NCBI GenBank assembly: GCA_947628075.1
Contig: CANQYF010000054.1
Coordinates: 1-5,493, forward strand
From: an uncultured Bacilli bacterium
Lineage (GTDB): Bacteria > Bacillota_I > Bacilli_A > RF39 > UBA660
Length of the DNA: 5,493 nucleotides
Reading direction: 5' to 3'
The notes beneath the pieces are model-generated. The model saw only the letters and a list, made by a program, of their open reading frames with translations, had not been told where the DNA came from and searched no databases. Positions 1 to 5,163 of the stretch are shown one piece after another. Each line of letters begins with the position of its first letter. The stretch's first letter is position 1. Made by a program: the position numbers and the translations under genes.

Positions 1-240
1 ATCTTTATTAACCGAAAAAGATAAACCCATAGCTTCATTTTTACCATGATAAGGATCTTGCCCCACAATTACAACTTTGACATTTTTATAAGGGGTTAAT
101 TTTAAAGCATTAAAAATAAAATTTTTGGGTGGATAAACTATTTTTTCTTTATACTTTTCATCTATCATGTGCAAAAATCTTTTGAATCCTGGACTTTCTT
201 CAATTACCTTTAATACTTGATCCCAATCATTTCCTATCAT
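1..240 (-). CDS. ung: Uracil-DNA glycosylase, family 1 (5' part only; 3' end beyond the window)
   Basis: Removes uracil from DNA, left by cytosine deamination or dUMP incorporation, as the first step of base-excision repair in the cytoplasm. I translated 1-240 on the minus strand: 80 codons are open from an ATG at 240-238 to the window edge. The family 1 water-activating motif GQDPYHG is at residues 60-66, so D62 is the catalytic aspartate (E. coli D64) and Y64 the pocket tyrosine. GLSFSV at 72-77 supplies the uracil-stacking Phe (F75, E. coli F77). YPP at 36-38 and FNA at 43-45 are also typical of the N-terminal region. The family is usually about 220-230 residues, so roughly two thirds, including the HPSPLS-type loop, is missing. 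The start is supported by an AGGAG site 5 nt upstream and by the residue offset to E. coli. It lies 13 bp after rlmH and is probably the last visible gene of the rplI operon. Family assignment is secure. Confidence 0.96.
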   Translation of the reverse strand, partial: MIGNDWDQVLKVIEESPGFKRFLHMIDEKYKEKIVYPPKNFIFNALKLTPYKNVKVVIVGQDPYHGKNEAMGLSFSVNKD

Positions 241-245
241 AATTA

Positions 246-250
246 CTCCT
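246..250 (-). promoter_or_regulatory. Ribosome binding site of ung
   Basis: AGGAG on the minus strand, 5 nt from the ung ATG. It lies in the 13-bp gap after rlmH, so ung has its own good initiation site and does not rely only on coupling. Confidence 0.8.
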
Positions 251-253
251 ATT

Positions 254-691
254 TTATTTATGGTAACTTTCGTTATTATTTATTTTAAAACTTCTATATA
301 TTTGTTCTAATAATATAGCTCTAAATAACCCATGGGGGAAAGTCAAATCAGAAAAACTAATTTCTTCTTGACATAAATCTATTATTTTACTATCTAACCC
401 ATTAGAGCCCCCAATTATAAACGTTAAATTAGCATGATAATTAAATAAATTATCAATATGACCTGCTAAAGATTCACTAGTATACTTTTTACCATTAATA
501 CTTAACGCAATATTATAATCTTTTGTATCAATAACTTTTAATAAAGAAGAAGTTTCTATATTTATATTATCATTATCTTTTACTTCTATAATCATTATTT
601 TATGGTATTTATTTATTCTTTCATAATAATCATTAATAAGTTCTTTTAAATATCCTTCTTTAATTTTTCCTACACAAATAATTTTTATCAT
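254..691 (-). CDS. rlmH: 23S rRNA (pseudouridine-1915-N3)-methyltransferase RlmH
   Basis: SPOUT-class methyltransferase that N3-methylates pseudouridine 1915 in helix 69 of 23S rRNA on assembled ribosomes, using S-adenosylmethionine. The 145 residues keep the family landmarks: an MIKIICVGK start, the SAM-binding IIGGSNGL loop (residues 92-99), FSDLTFPH (113-120), the EQIYRSFKI helix (129-137) and the invariant C-terminal YHK (143-145). Homologues are about 155-160 residues. The shortfall seems to lie in the variable stretch around residues 40-52, away from the catalytic knot. The ATG overlaps the walJ stop as ATGA, with only a weak AAGAGA-type site about 7 nt upstream inside walJ, so initiation is probably coupled to walJ translation. 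The walJ-rlmH-ung order suggests a growth-linked housekeeping operon. The complete C-terminus shows that this copy is not truncated. Confidence 0.96.
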   Translation of the reverse strand: MIKIICVGKIKEGYLKELINDYYERINKYHKIMIIEVKDNDNINIETSSLLKVIDTKDYNIALSINGKKYTSESLAGHIDNLFNYHANLTFIIGGSNGLDSKIIDLCQEEISFSDLTFPHGLFRAILLEQIYRSFKINNNESYHK

Positions 692-1470
692 AATTTTATC
701 TCTTCTTTAATTTCAATTACTTCACTAGGCTCATATTGACCCGCAACTTTTATATTCTTAAATTTAATATTATATTCTTTTAAGGTATCCTTAACTGTTT
801 TTAAAGCTAATTCAGCTGTATTATTAACCTCACTTAAATGCATTAAATATACTTCTTTGGTATTTTCACCAATTAATTTAGATAAGTAAAAACCTGCTGC
901 TTGATTAGAAAGGTGGCCTTCATCCGATAAAACTCTTCTTTTTAACCAATCAGGATATGGGCCATGAGTAAGCATTTCGACATCATGATTACTTTCTAAT
1001 AAATATACATTTCGATTTTTAAGAAGATTAAAATATTTACTTCTGATATATCCCGTATCAGTTATTAAGACAACTGAATTATTTCCTTCTTCAATAATAA
1101 AATTTCGAGATGCAACGGCATCATGACTAGATTTAATAGCGTAGATATTTATATCATCAATATCTATCTCATTACTATAGGTATTTATATTTTCATAACC
1201 TTGAATACTTTCATAACTATCAAACATTTCTTTAGGCATATATATTTTTGCTTTATAAGTTTTAATAAAAGTTTCTAAAGCCGAAATATGATCTGAATGT
1301 AAATGACTTATTAAAATTATATCAATCGATTTAGGATCAACATTAATACTTTTAAGAGAATCTACTATATATTTTTTATTTTTACCCATATCAATTAGAA
1401 TATGATGATTGTTGGTCTCAATATATGTAGAATTTCCCTTTGATCCACTTGCTAAAACACAAACTTTCAT
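688..1470 (-). CDS. walJ: WalJ/YycJ-family metallo-beta-lactamase-fold hydrolase
   Basis: Cytoplasmic metallo-beta-lactamase-fold protein of the YycJ/WalJ group. In Bacillus it is encoded downstream of walRKHI and has been implicated in DNA metabolism (mismatch repair in B. anthracis), so it is probably a nuclease rather than a lactamase. The 260 residues match the usual length. The N-terminus MKVCVLASGSKGNST is typical. The HxHxDH metal motif is HLHSDH at 56-61. Further likely ligands or active-site residues are H116 in SSHDA, D138 in TDTG, H162 in ESNHD, H186 in GHLSN and H211 in LMHLSE. There is no signal peptide. Its ATG overlaps the M23 stop by one base (TAATG). The nearest purine-rich site, AAGGGA, is about 12 nt away, which is far, so re-initiation after M23 translation is likely. 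Its TGA stop overlaps the rlmH ATG. The family is confident; the substrate is not visible in the sequence. Confidence 0.93.
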   Translation of the reverse strand: MKVCVLASGSKGNSTYIETNNHHILIDMGKNKKYIVDSLKSINVDPKSIDIILISHLHSDHISALETFIKTYKAKIYMPKEMFDSYESIQGYENINTYSNEIDIDDINIYAIKSSHDAVASRNFIIEEGNNSVVLITDTGYIRSKYFNLLKNRNVYLLESNHDVEMLTHGPYPDWLKRRVLSDEGHLSNQAAGFYLSKLIGENTKEVYLMHLSEVNNTAELALKTVKDTLKEYNIKFKNIKVAGQYEPSEVIEIKEEIKL

Positions 1471-2975
1471 TATCTATATAAATCCCTTGGATTAAAGTAC
1501 TTACCACCTGCTCTTGGATCTCCCGTTGAAACAGCAAAATGTAAGTGCATTCCTGTTGATGAACCACTATTTCCCATATAACCAACAATCGTTCCTCTGG
1601 ATACAGTTTGACCAACTTTAACTGGTATTCTATTAATCATATGACCATACAAAGTAAAATAATTATTACCATGATCTATTACGACGTAATTACCAAAACC
1701 ACTACCACATGTATTACCATAATAACCATTATCAGGACATCCAGTATTTACATGAATAACAACCCCATCGTTCGCCGCATAAATATTTGAGCCCCAGCCA
1801 GTTCCGGAAATATCTATACCACCATGAACTTTACCCCATCTTGGTGCAAATTCACTTGTAATAGCATAAGGACTTGTTGTTGGCCAACGCCATCCAGAAC
1901 CAGTATCAACATAAGTTTGAGTGCCCCAAACTACAGATTGTCTTCCTTTAACAGTAATTTGATCAATTTTTGTTCTTATTGGAATATTATTAATAATTTT
2001 TGCTTCCCCATTTGGTTCTCCATTAACAACTGAATATTCTTTTGTTTGAATTGATAAGCCTTTGATGCCAGGTTGCTTTATTTCTGAATAACCACTTGGT
2101 TTAGAATTATCCCTTTCTGTCTTAGTATCATAATCTTCTTCTACTTCCAACATTTCTTTAACAGCATAAGCAAATGATATCTCAGGATCAATTAAAGTTA
2201 TATTAACTGTATCTCCAATTGCAAGTAAGGAATCTTTACTTGCATATTTAGGATTAGCTATTAAAAATTCTTGCGTATTTAAAGTATTAGCTTCACTAAT
2301 AGATTCAATTGAATCACCAGCTTTAATTGTATAACTTTGTTCTTTATAATTAAAACCAAATAATAATTGTTGCGCTAATTCATCACTATTATCATAAATC
2401 TTTTCATTAATACTTATATATTTTTCTCTAATAGTTATATCTTCAATAATTTTCATATCGCTATAGTATATACCAATATCATCTAAATCTTCTTGGGTAC
2501 CATTTAAAAATGCTTCATAATCATCTTCATCAACAAATGCTAAAATAAAATCTCTAATTGCTTCAAATAAAACATTTTTATCTAAAACATAAAATTGAAA
2601 ACTATCATGATCATCAGTTTGGGATACACTAACTTCATAACCATGAATGGTAAAATCTTGCATACCTTCAATTTGCTTATAAATAGTATCAATGTCTGAT
2701 ACTTCGGTATTATATGAATAAGTTTCAACTATTTTTAAACTATCAGGAGGATAAACATTCTTAACATTATATTTAGCTTTTATATCTTGTTGACGTTCAT
2801 CAATTAAATTATATAATGCTTCTTTATCACTAATGGCTCCAATTACTTCACCATCTAAATAAATATTATAAACTTGTTTTCCTTCATTGATTTTATTATA
2901 ACTATCAAAAGCAAAATACAACATTATAATTATGGCACATAATAAAGTTATATATATTTTATCTTTAATTTTCAT
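1470..2975 (-). CDS. Membrane-anchored LysM-G5-M23 peptidoglycan endopeptidase
   Basis: Probable zinc endopeptidase cutting peptidoglycan cross-bridges outside the membrane. In order, the 501 residues show: a short basic N-terminus and one hydrophobic segment (about 7-24) with no clear cleavage site, so likely a signal anchor; an unassigned, acidic alpha/beta region (about 30-210); a LysM domain (about 214-262, YTIKAGDSIESI...NP...IGDTVNI); a G5 domain (about 266-345, ending in ITVKG); and a C-terminal M23/LytM domain (about 365-500). All LytM-type catalytic positions are present: H384 and D388 (HGGID), H445 (YGHM), and H477 and H479 (HLHF), so it should be active. C413 and C423 flank a glycine-rich insertion and could form a disulfide. 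It overlaps dnaB upstream and walJ downstream by one base each. A GAGGA site lies 9 nt before the ATG. LysM and G5 suggest binding to glycan strands. The cleaved bond cannot be told from sequence. The gene occupies the place of walRKHI in Bacillus. Confidence 0.92.
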   Translation of the reverse strand: MKIKDKIYITLLCAIIIMLYFAFDSYNKINEGKQVYNIYLDGEVIGAISDKEALYNLIDERQQDIKAKYNVKNVYPPDSLKIVETYSYNTEVSDIDTIYKQIEGMQDFTIHGYEVSVSQTDDHDSFQFYVLDKNVLFEAIRDFILAFVDEDDYEAFLNGTQEDLDDIGIYYSDMKIIEDITIREKYISINEKIYDNSDELAQQLLFGFNYKEQSYTIKAGDSIESISEANTLNTQEFLIANPKYASKDSLLAIGDTVNITLIDPEISFAYAVKEMLEVEEDYDTKTERDNSKPSGYSEIKQPGIKGLSIQTKEYSVVNGEPNGEAKIINNIPIRTKIDQITVKGRQSVVWGTQTYVDTGSGWRWPTTSPYAITSEFAPRWGKVHGGIDISGTGWGSNIYAANDGVVIHVNTGCPDNGYYGNTCGSGFGNYVVIDHGNNYFTLYGHMINRIPVKVGQTVSRGTIVGYMGNSGSSTGMHLHFAVSTGDPRAGGKYFNPRDLYR

Positions 2976-4324
2976 TAATTCTCATCCTCAACATTCAAAG
3001 CAACACTTCTAAATGCGCTCATGCTTAATTCAAATAATAAATCAATTGTTCCTAAACTACCTTTACGATGTTTAGCAATAACTAATTCCGCAGGAACAAT
3101 TTTTTCTTTTTGATCTTTTTTAGCCTCATGATAATCTTTTCGATTTATAAATAAAACTAAGTCAGCATCTTGTTCAATTGAACCAGACTCTCTTAAATCA
3201 GATAACATTGGGGTATTTCCTTCTCTTTTCGAAGTAACACTACTACGATTTAATTGAGCTAAGGCAATTACAGGAACCCCTAACTCTAAAGCCATAGTTT
3301 TTAAACTACGAGAAATTTCTGATACTTCAACTTGTCTTGATTCCACTTTTTTATTTCCCATCGTTACTAATTGTAAATAGTCTATAACTACTAAACCTAA
3401 ACCATTGGGCATATTAGCAAGTCTTCTACATTTAGCTTTTATCTCTGGTAACGTAACTCCTAAATTGTCTTCAATATATAAGTTAGTATCAGCAAGTTCA
3501 TTCATCGCTTCGTTATAGCGTTTCCAATCCCTTTCGGCCATTTGACCAGTTTGTAATTTATAACCTTCAATACCTCCAAGAGCACTAATAATACGATTAA
3601 CTAATTGTTCAGATGTCATTTCTAAATTGAATATTGCTATTGCTTTTTTCGTTGTTTTGGCAGCATAAGTGGCCATATTTAAAGCTAACGCTGTTTTACC
3701 CATACCAGGGCGAGCCGCTAAAATAATAAGTTCTCCTGGTTGAAAACCAGTTGTAATTCGATCAAAATCATAAAAACCAGTTTCTAATCCTGTTATCAAT
3801 TTTTTATTTTTTGCTAATTCTTCTAGTTTAGCTTGGGCTCTTCTTAATATTTCTTGAATAGGTACAAACTCTTTAACAGTTCTTGCTTTAACAACATTAA
3901 GAATTTTTCTTTCAGCATCGTCTAAAACTGTCGTAATATTTTCTTCGTCATACGCCTCAGTAACTATTTCAGTGGCAGTATTTATAACCGTCCTTCTTAA
4001 AGCATGTTCTTTAATAATTCCTATATAATATTCTAAATTAGCGGTAGTAATTACTGAGTCAATTACTTCACTAATGTAAGCAATGCCTCCAACTGCATTA
4101 AGTCTTTTTTTCTTATCTAATTCTTCCTTTACCATATTGGCATCAATAGGAAGACCAGCACTATGTAAATCAGCTATGGCTTCAAATAAAAACTTATTTC
4201 TTTCATCAAAAAACATATCCGCATTTACTTCATCGCATATTTCCTCAACTAAACTATTATCTATAAATGTAACCCCTAATACACTCATTTCCGCTTCTTT
4301 ATTTGAAGGCATAACTCTTGGCAT
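2975..4324 (-). CDS. dnaB: Replicative DNA helicase DnaB (DnaC in Bacillus naming)
   Basis: Hexameric 5'-3' helicase that unwinds the fork on the lagging-strand template and recruits primase. The 449 residues match full-length bacterial DnaB. The N-terminal collar domain (about 1-105) opens with the typical PSNKEAEMSVLG, followed by a linker (about 140-175) and a RecA-type C-terminal domain (about 178-445). Visible motifs are Walker A ARPGMGKT (204-211, K210), the catalytic Glu in NLEMT (E235), Walker B VVIDYLQL (312-319, D315), QLNRS (357-361), DLRESGSIEQDADLV (376-390) and the arginine-finger segment KHRKG (418-422, R420). There is no intein at the P-loop, a known insertion site in this family. 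Translation starts 9 bp after rplI, from an AGGAG overlapping the rplI stop. The stop overlaps the next ATG as TAATG. The rplI-dnaB pairing is conserved in Firmicutes. Motifs and length indicate the chromosomal rather than a phage helicase. Confidence 0.98.
   Translation of the reverse strand: MPRVMPSNKEAEMSVLGVTFIDNSLVEEICDEVNADMFFDERNKFLFEAIADLHSAGLPIDANMVKEELDKKKRLNAVGGIAYISEVIDSVITTANLEYYIGIIKEHALRRTVINTATEIVTEAYDEENITTVLDDAERKILNVVKARTVKEFVPIQEILRRAQAKLEELAKNKKLITGLETGFYDFDRITTGFQPGELIILAARPGMGKTALALNMATYAAKTTKKAIAIFNLEMTSEQLVNRIISALGGIEGYKLQTGQMAERDWKRYNEAMNELADTNLYIEDNLGVTLPEIKAKCRRLANMPNGLGLVVIDYLQLVTMGNKKVESRQVEVSEISRSLKTMALELGVPVIALAQLNRSSVTSKREGNTPMLSDLRESGSIEQDADLVLFINRKDYHEAKKDQKEKIVPAELVIAKHRKGSLGTIDLLFELSMSAFRSVALNVEDEN
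2985..2989 (-). promoter_or_regulatory. Ribosome binding site of the M23 peptidase gene, inside dnaB
   Basis: GAGGA on the minus strand, 9 nt from the M23 gene ATG, within the last codons of dnaB. It supports the ATG at 2975-2973 as the start despite the one-base TAATG overlap. Confidence 0.65.
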
Positions 4325-4330
4325 ATAAAA

Positions 4331-4335
4331 CTCCT
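4331..4335 (-). promoter_or_regulatory. Ribosome binding site of dnaB overlapping the rplI stop codon
   Basis: The minus strand reads TAGGAG: the TAG is the rplI stop and AGGAG is the dnaB Shine-Dalgarno site, 6 nt before the ATG. A ribosome terminating on rplI sits on the dnaB initiation site, so the two are likely coupled. It also fixes the dnaB start at 4324. Confidence 0.85.
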
Positions 4336-4774
4336 ACTTTTCTAAAACAACATTAATATAAAATTTAACTTTTTTATGAAGCTCAACTAATACTTTATGA
4401 ACTCCCAAAGTATCAATATTTTCTGTAATTTTTAAATTTCTTTTATCTATATCATAACCTAATTTCTTTATTTCTTCACTTATTTGTTTGCTTGAAACAT
4501 TACCAAATACTTTATCCATTGCCCCTGTATTAACTTTAAATTTAATTTCTTTATTTTCTAACTTCTCTTTAATTTTATTTAATTTATCTATTAAAGCTTT
4601 CTCTTCTTCTTCCCGATCAAACAACTCTTTATCTAATACTTTTTTGCTACCTTTGGTATATAAAACTCCTAATTTATTTTTAATCAAATAGTTTTTACCA
4701 TAACCATCGCTAACTTCTATTATATCGTCTTTTTTTCCTTTTCCTTTAACATCTTCAAGTAATATAATTTTCAT
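4334..4774 (-). CDS. rplI: 50S ribosomal protein L9 (bL9)
   Basis: Large-subunit protein that binds 23S rRNA near the base of the L1 stalk and extends from the ribosome surface, helping to limit frameshifting. The 146 residues match the usual 147-150. The N-terminal rRNA-binding domain (1-40) starts MKIILLEDVKGKGKKDD and carries V21, GYGKNYL (24-30). The long charged connecting helix spans about 41-75. The C-terminal domain (about 76-146) has the typical DKVFGNVSSKQI (87-98). One departure is visible: where the family signature expects Gly four residues after the NYL leucine, this protein has K34 (NYLIKNKLG), with a Gly only at 36. The start is fixed by an AAGGAGG site 5 nt upstream and a promoter just before it, making this the first gene of the operon. 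dnaB follows after 9 bp. In many Firmicutes a gdpP-like gene precedes rplI; here a small HTH gene does. Confidence 0.98.
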   Translation of the reverse strand: MKIILLEDVKGKGKKDDIIEVSDGYGKNYLIKNKLGVLYTKGSKKVLDKELFDREEEEKALIDKLNKIKEKLENKEIKFKVNTGAMDKVFGNVSSKQISEEIKKLGYDIDKRNLKITENIDTLGVHKVLVELHKKVKFYINVVLEK

Positions 4775-4779
4775 ATAAT

Positions 4780-4786
4780 CCTCCTT
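4780..4786 (-). promoter_or_regulatory. Strong ribosome binding site of rplI
   Basis: AAGGAGG (followed by A) on the minus strand, a near-complete anti-16S complement, 5 nt before the rplI ATG. It is the strongest site in the window, as expected for a ribosomal protein gene. Confidence 0.9.
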
Positions 4787-4800
4787 GATAAGTCTTTATT

Positions 4801-4829
4801 ATTATAACATAAAAATTTAGTAATTAGAA
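4801..4829 (-). promoter_or_regulatory. SigA-type extended -10 promoter of the rplI operon
   Basis: On the minus strand a perfect -10 TATAAT lies at 4806-4801, preceded by TGT, giving the extended TGnTATAAT form. Seventeen bases upstream is a poor -35, TTCTAA at 4829-4824 (3 of 6 matches to TTGACA). The extended -10 would compensate for it. Transcription would start near 4793-4795, giving a leader of about 20 nt that holds the Shine-Dalgarno site and has no room for a riboswitch or r-protein leader structure. The whole promoter fits in the 57 bp between the HTH gene stop and rplI. Expression should be constitutive and growth-linked. The start site is inferred. Confidence 0.8.
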
Positions 4830-4831
4830 TA

Positions 4832-5032
4832 CTAGGTCATAATCTTCCATTTTCTCTCTTTTCCAGTAGCAGATAATTTTAGAATCTTCTCATCTTTTAG
4901 TATTTTTATATATCTTCTAACTGTTCTTTCTGTAACATCATACTTTTTCATTAAATCTCTTTGCGTAATTTTGGGCTCGTCATTTATATCTTTTAAAATA
5001 TCTAATAACAAATTATAATTTATAGCTTTCAT
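4832..5032 (-). CDS. Small winged helix-turn-helix transcriptional regulator, function unknown
   Basis: A 66-residue protein that is essentially one DNA-binding domain of the HTH_11/DeoR-like winged-helix type. An N-terminal helix (about 5-17) is followed by a turn and helix (TQRDLMKKYDV, 23-33), a recognition helix (TERTVRRYIKILKDEKI, 34-50) and a beta-hairpin wing rich in basic residues (about 52-64, with GKERKWK). There is no ligand-binding, dimerisation or membrane segment, so it either acts alone as a small DNA-binding protein or needs a partner. The ATG at 5032 is supported by an AGGAG site 6 nt upstream. It lies between the BspA-like gene terminator and the rplI promoter, and may regulate itself or a neighbour; no target is demonstrable. 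No gene name is justified. The HTH family call is good and the exact subfamily is uncertain. Confidence 0.82.
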   Translation of the reverse strand: MKAINYNLLLDILKDINDEPKITQRDLMKKYDVTERTVRRYIKILKDEKILKLSATGKERKWKIMT

Positions 5033-5038
5033 AATATA

Positions 5039-5043
5039 CTCCT
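5039..5043 (-). promoter_or_regulatory. Ribosome binding site of the small HTH gene
   Basis: AGGAG (within GAGGAGT) on the minus strand, 6 nt before the ATG. It is the main evidence that this short frame is translated. Confidence 0.8.
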
Positions 5044-5060
5044 CTACTTATATATATTGA

Positions 5061-5087
5061 AGTATATTTTAAATTTCCTTTTTACAA
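5061..5087 (-). promoter_or_regulatory. Possible promoter of the HTH gene
   Basis: After the terminator the minus strand offers TTGTAA (5087-5082) as a -35 and TATACT (5066-5061) as a -10. Their spacing of 15 bp is shorter than the usual 17. A start near 5054 would leave a leader of about 22 nt. The stretch is so AT-rich that other hexamers nearby could serve, so this is tentative. The rest of the 131-bp gene-free stretch (5033-5163) holds only the terminator and AT-rich spacer. Confidence 0.35.
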
Positions 5088-5090
5088 ATT

Positions 5091-5125
5091 AAAAAACTGT
5101 TAAGAATTTTTATTTCATAACAGTT
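5091..5125 (-). terminator. Rho-independent terminator of the BspA-like gene (possibly bidirectional)
   Basis: The arms AACTGTTA (5095-5102) and TAACAGTT (5118-5125) pair over 8 bp. After one A/A mismatch, GAA/TTC (5104-5106 with 5114-5116) adds 3 bp, closing a 7-nt loop. On the minus strand the stem runs directly into a T-run (six Ts from 5096 to 5091, the first two in the stem). It lies about 38 bases after the BspA-like stop codon, the right place to end that transcript. On the plus strand a run of eight Ts (5128-5135) also follows, so it could act in both directions, though no plus-strand gene is seen. The stem is AT-rich, so efficiency may be moderate. Confidence 0.75.
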
Positions 5126-5163
5126 AGTTTTTTTTGGATAAATGTTCTTTAAATCTTAATTTA

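Noticed and set aside
688..690. Possible use of genetic code 4 (TGA as Trp), prompted by DUF285 repeats and low GC typical of mycoplasmas
   Set aside because: All genes read through with TGG as the only Trp codon, including five in the M23 protein. walJ ends in TGA, and a wall hydrolase implies a walled cell. The TGA is followed directly by TAA, so that stop alone is not decisive, but the TGG use is.
1418..2033. Open frames in other phases and on the plus strand over walJ and the M23 gene (1418-1615 minus, 1608-1790 plus, 1824-2033 plus)
   Set aside because: They lie inside well-supported genes, have low-complexity translations with no recognisable domain, and no convincing ribosome binding site was noted. 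They are shadow frames.
3670..3730. Intein or other insertion at the DnaB P-loop
   Set aside because: The Walker A region ARPGMGKT continues without interruption into the conserved helix and the protein has normal length.
4083..4691. Plus-strand open frames antisense to dnaB (4083-4328) and rplI (4488-4691)
   Set aside because: They are fully antisense to conserved genes and show only biased Ser/Leu/Phe composition, as expected from the complement of AT-rich Lys/Glu codons.
4811..4834. Weak hairpin with a T-run after the HTH gene (TAGTA/TACTA, 7-nt loop, then AATTTTT on minus)
   Set aside because: The stem is only 5 AT-rich base pairs, overlaps the HTH stop and the rplI -35, and is expected by chance in such AT-rich DNA. 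It is not enough to call a terminator.
5047..5068. AT-rich partial dyad (ATATA...TATAT around TTGAAG) upstream of the HTH gene as an autoregulatory operator
   Set aside because: The symmetry is imperfect and made of alternating AT, so it cannot be separated from chance or from promoter sequence.
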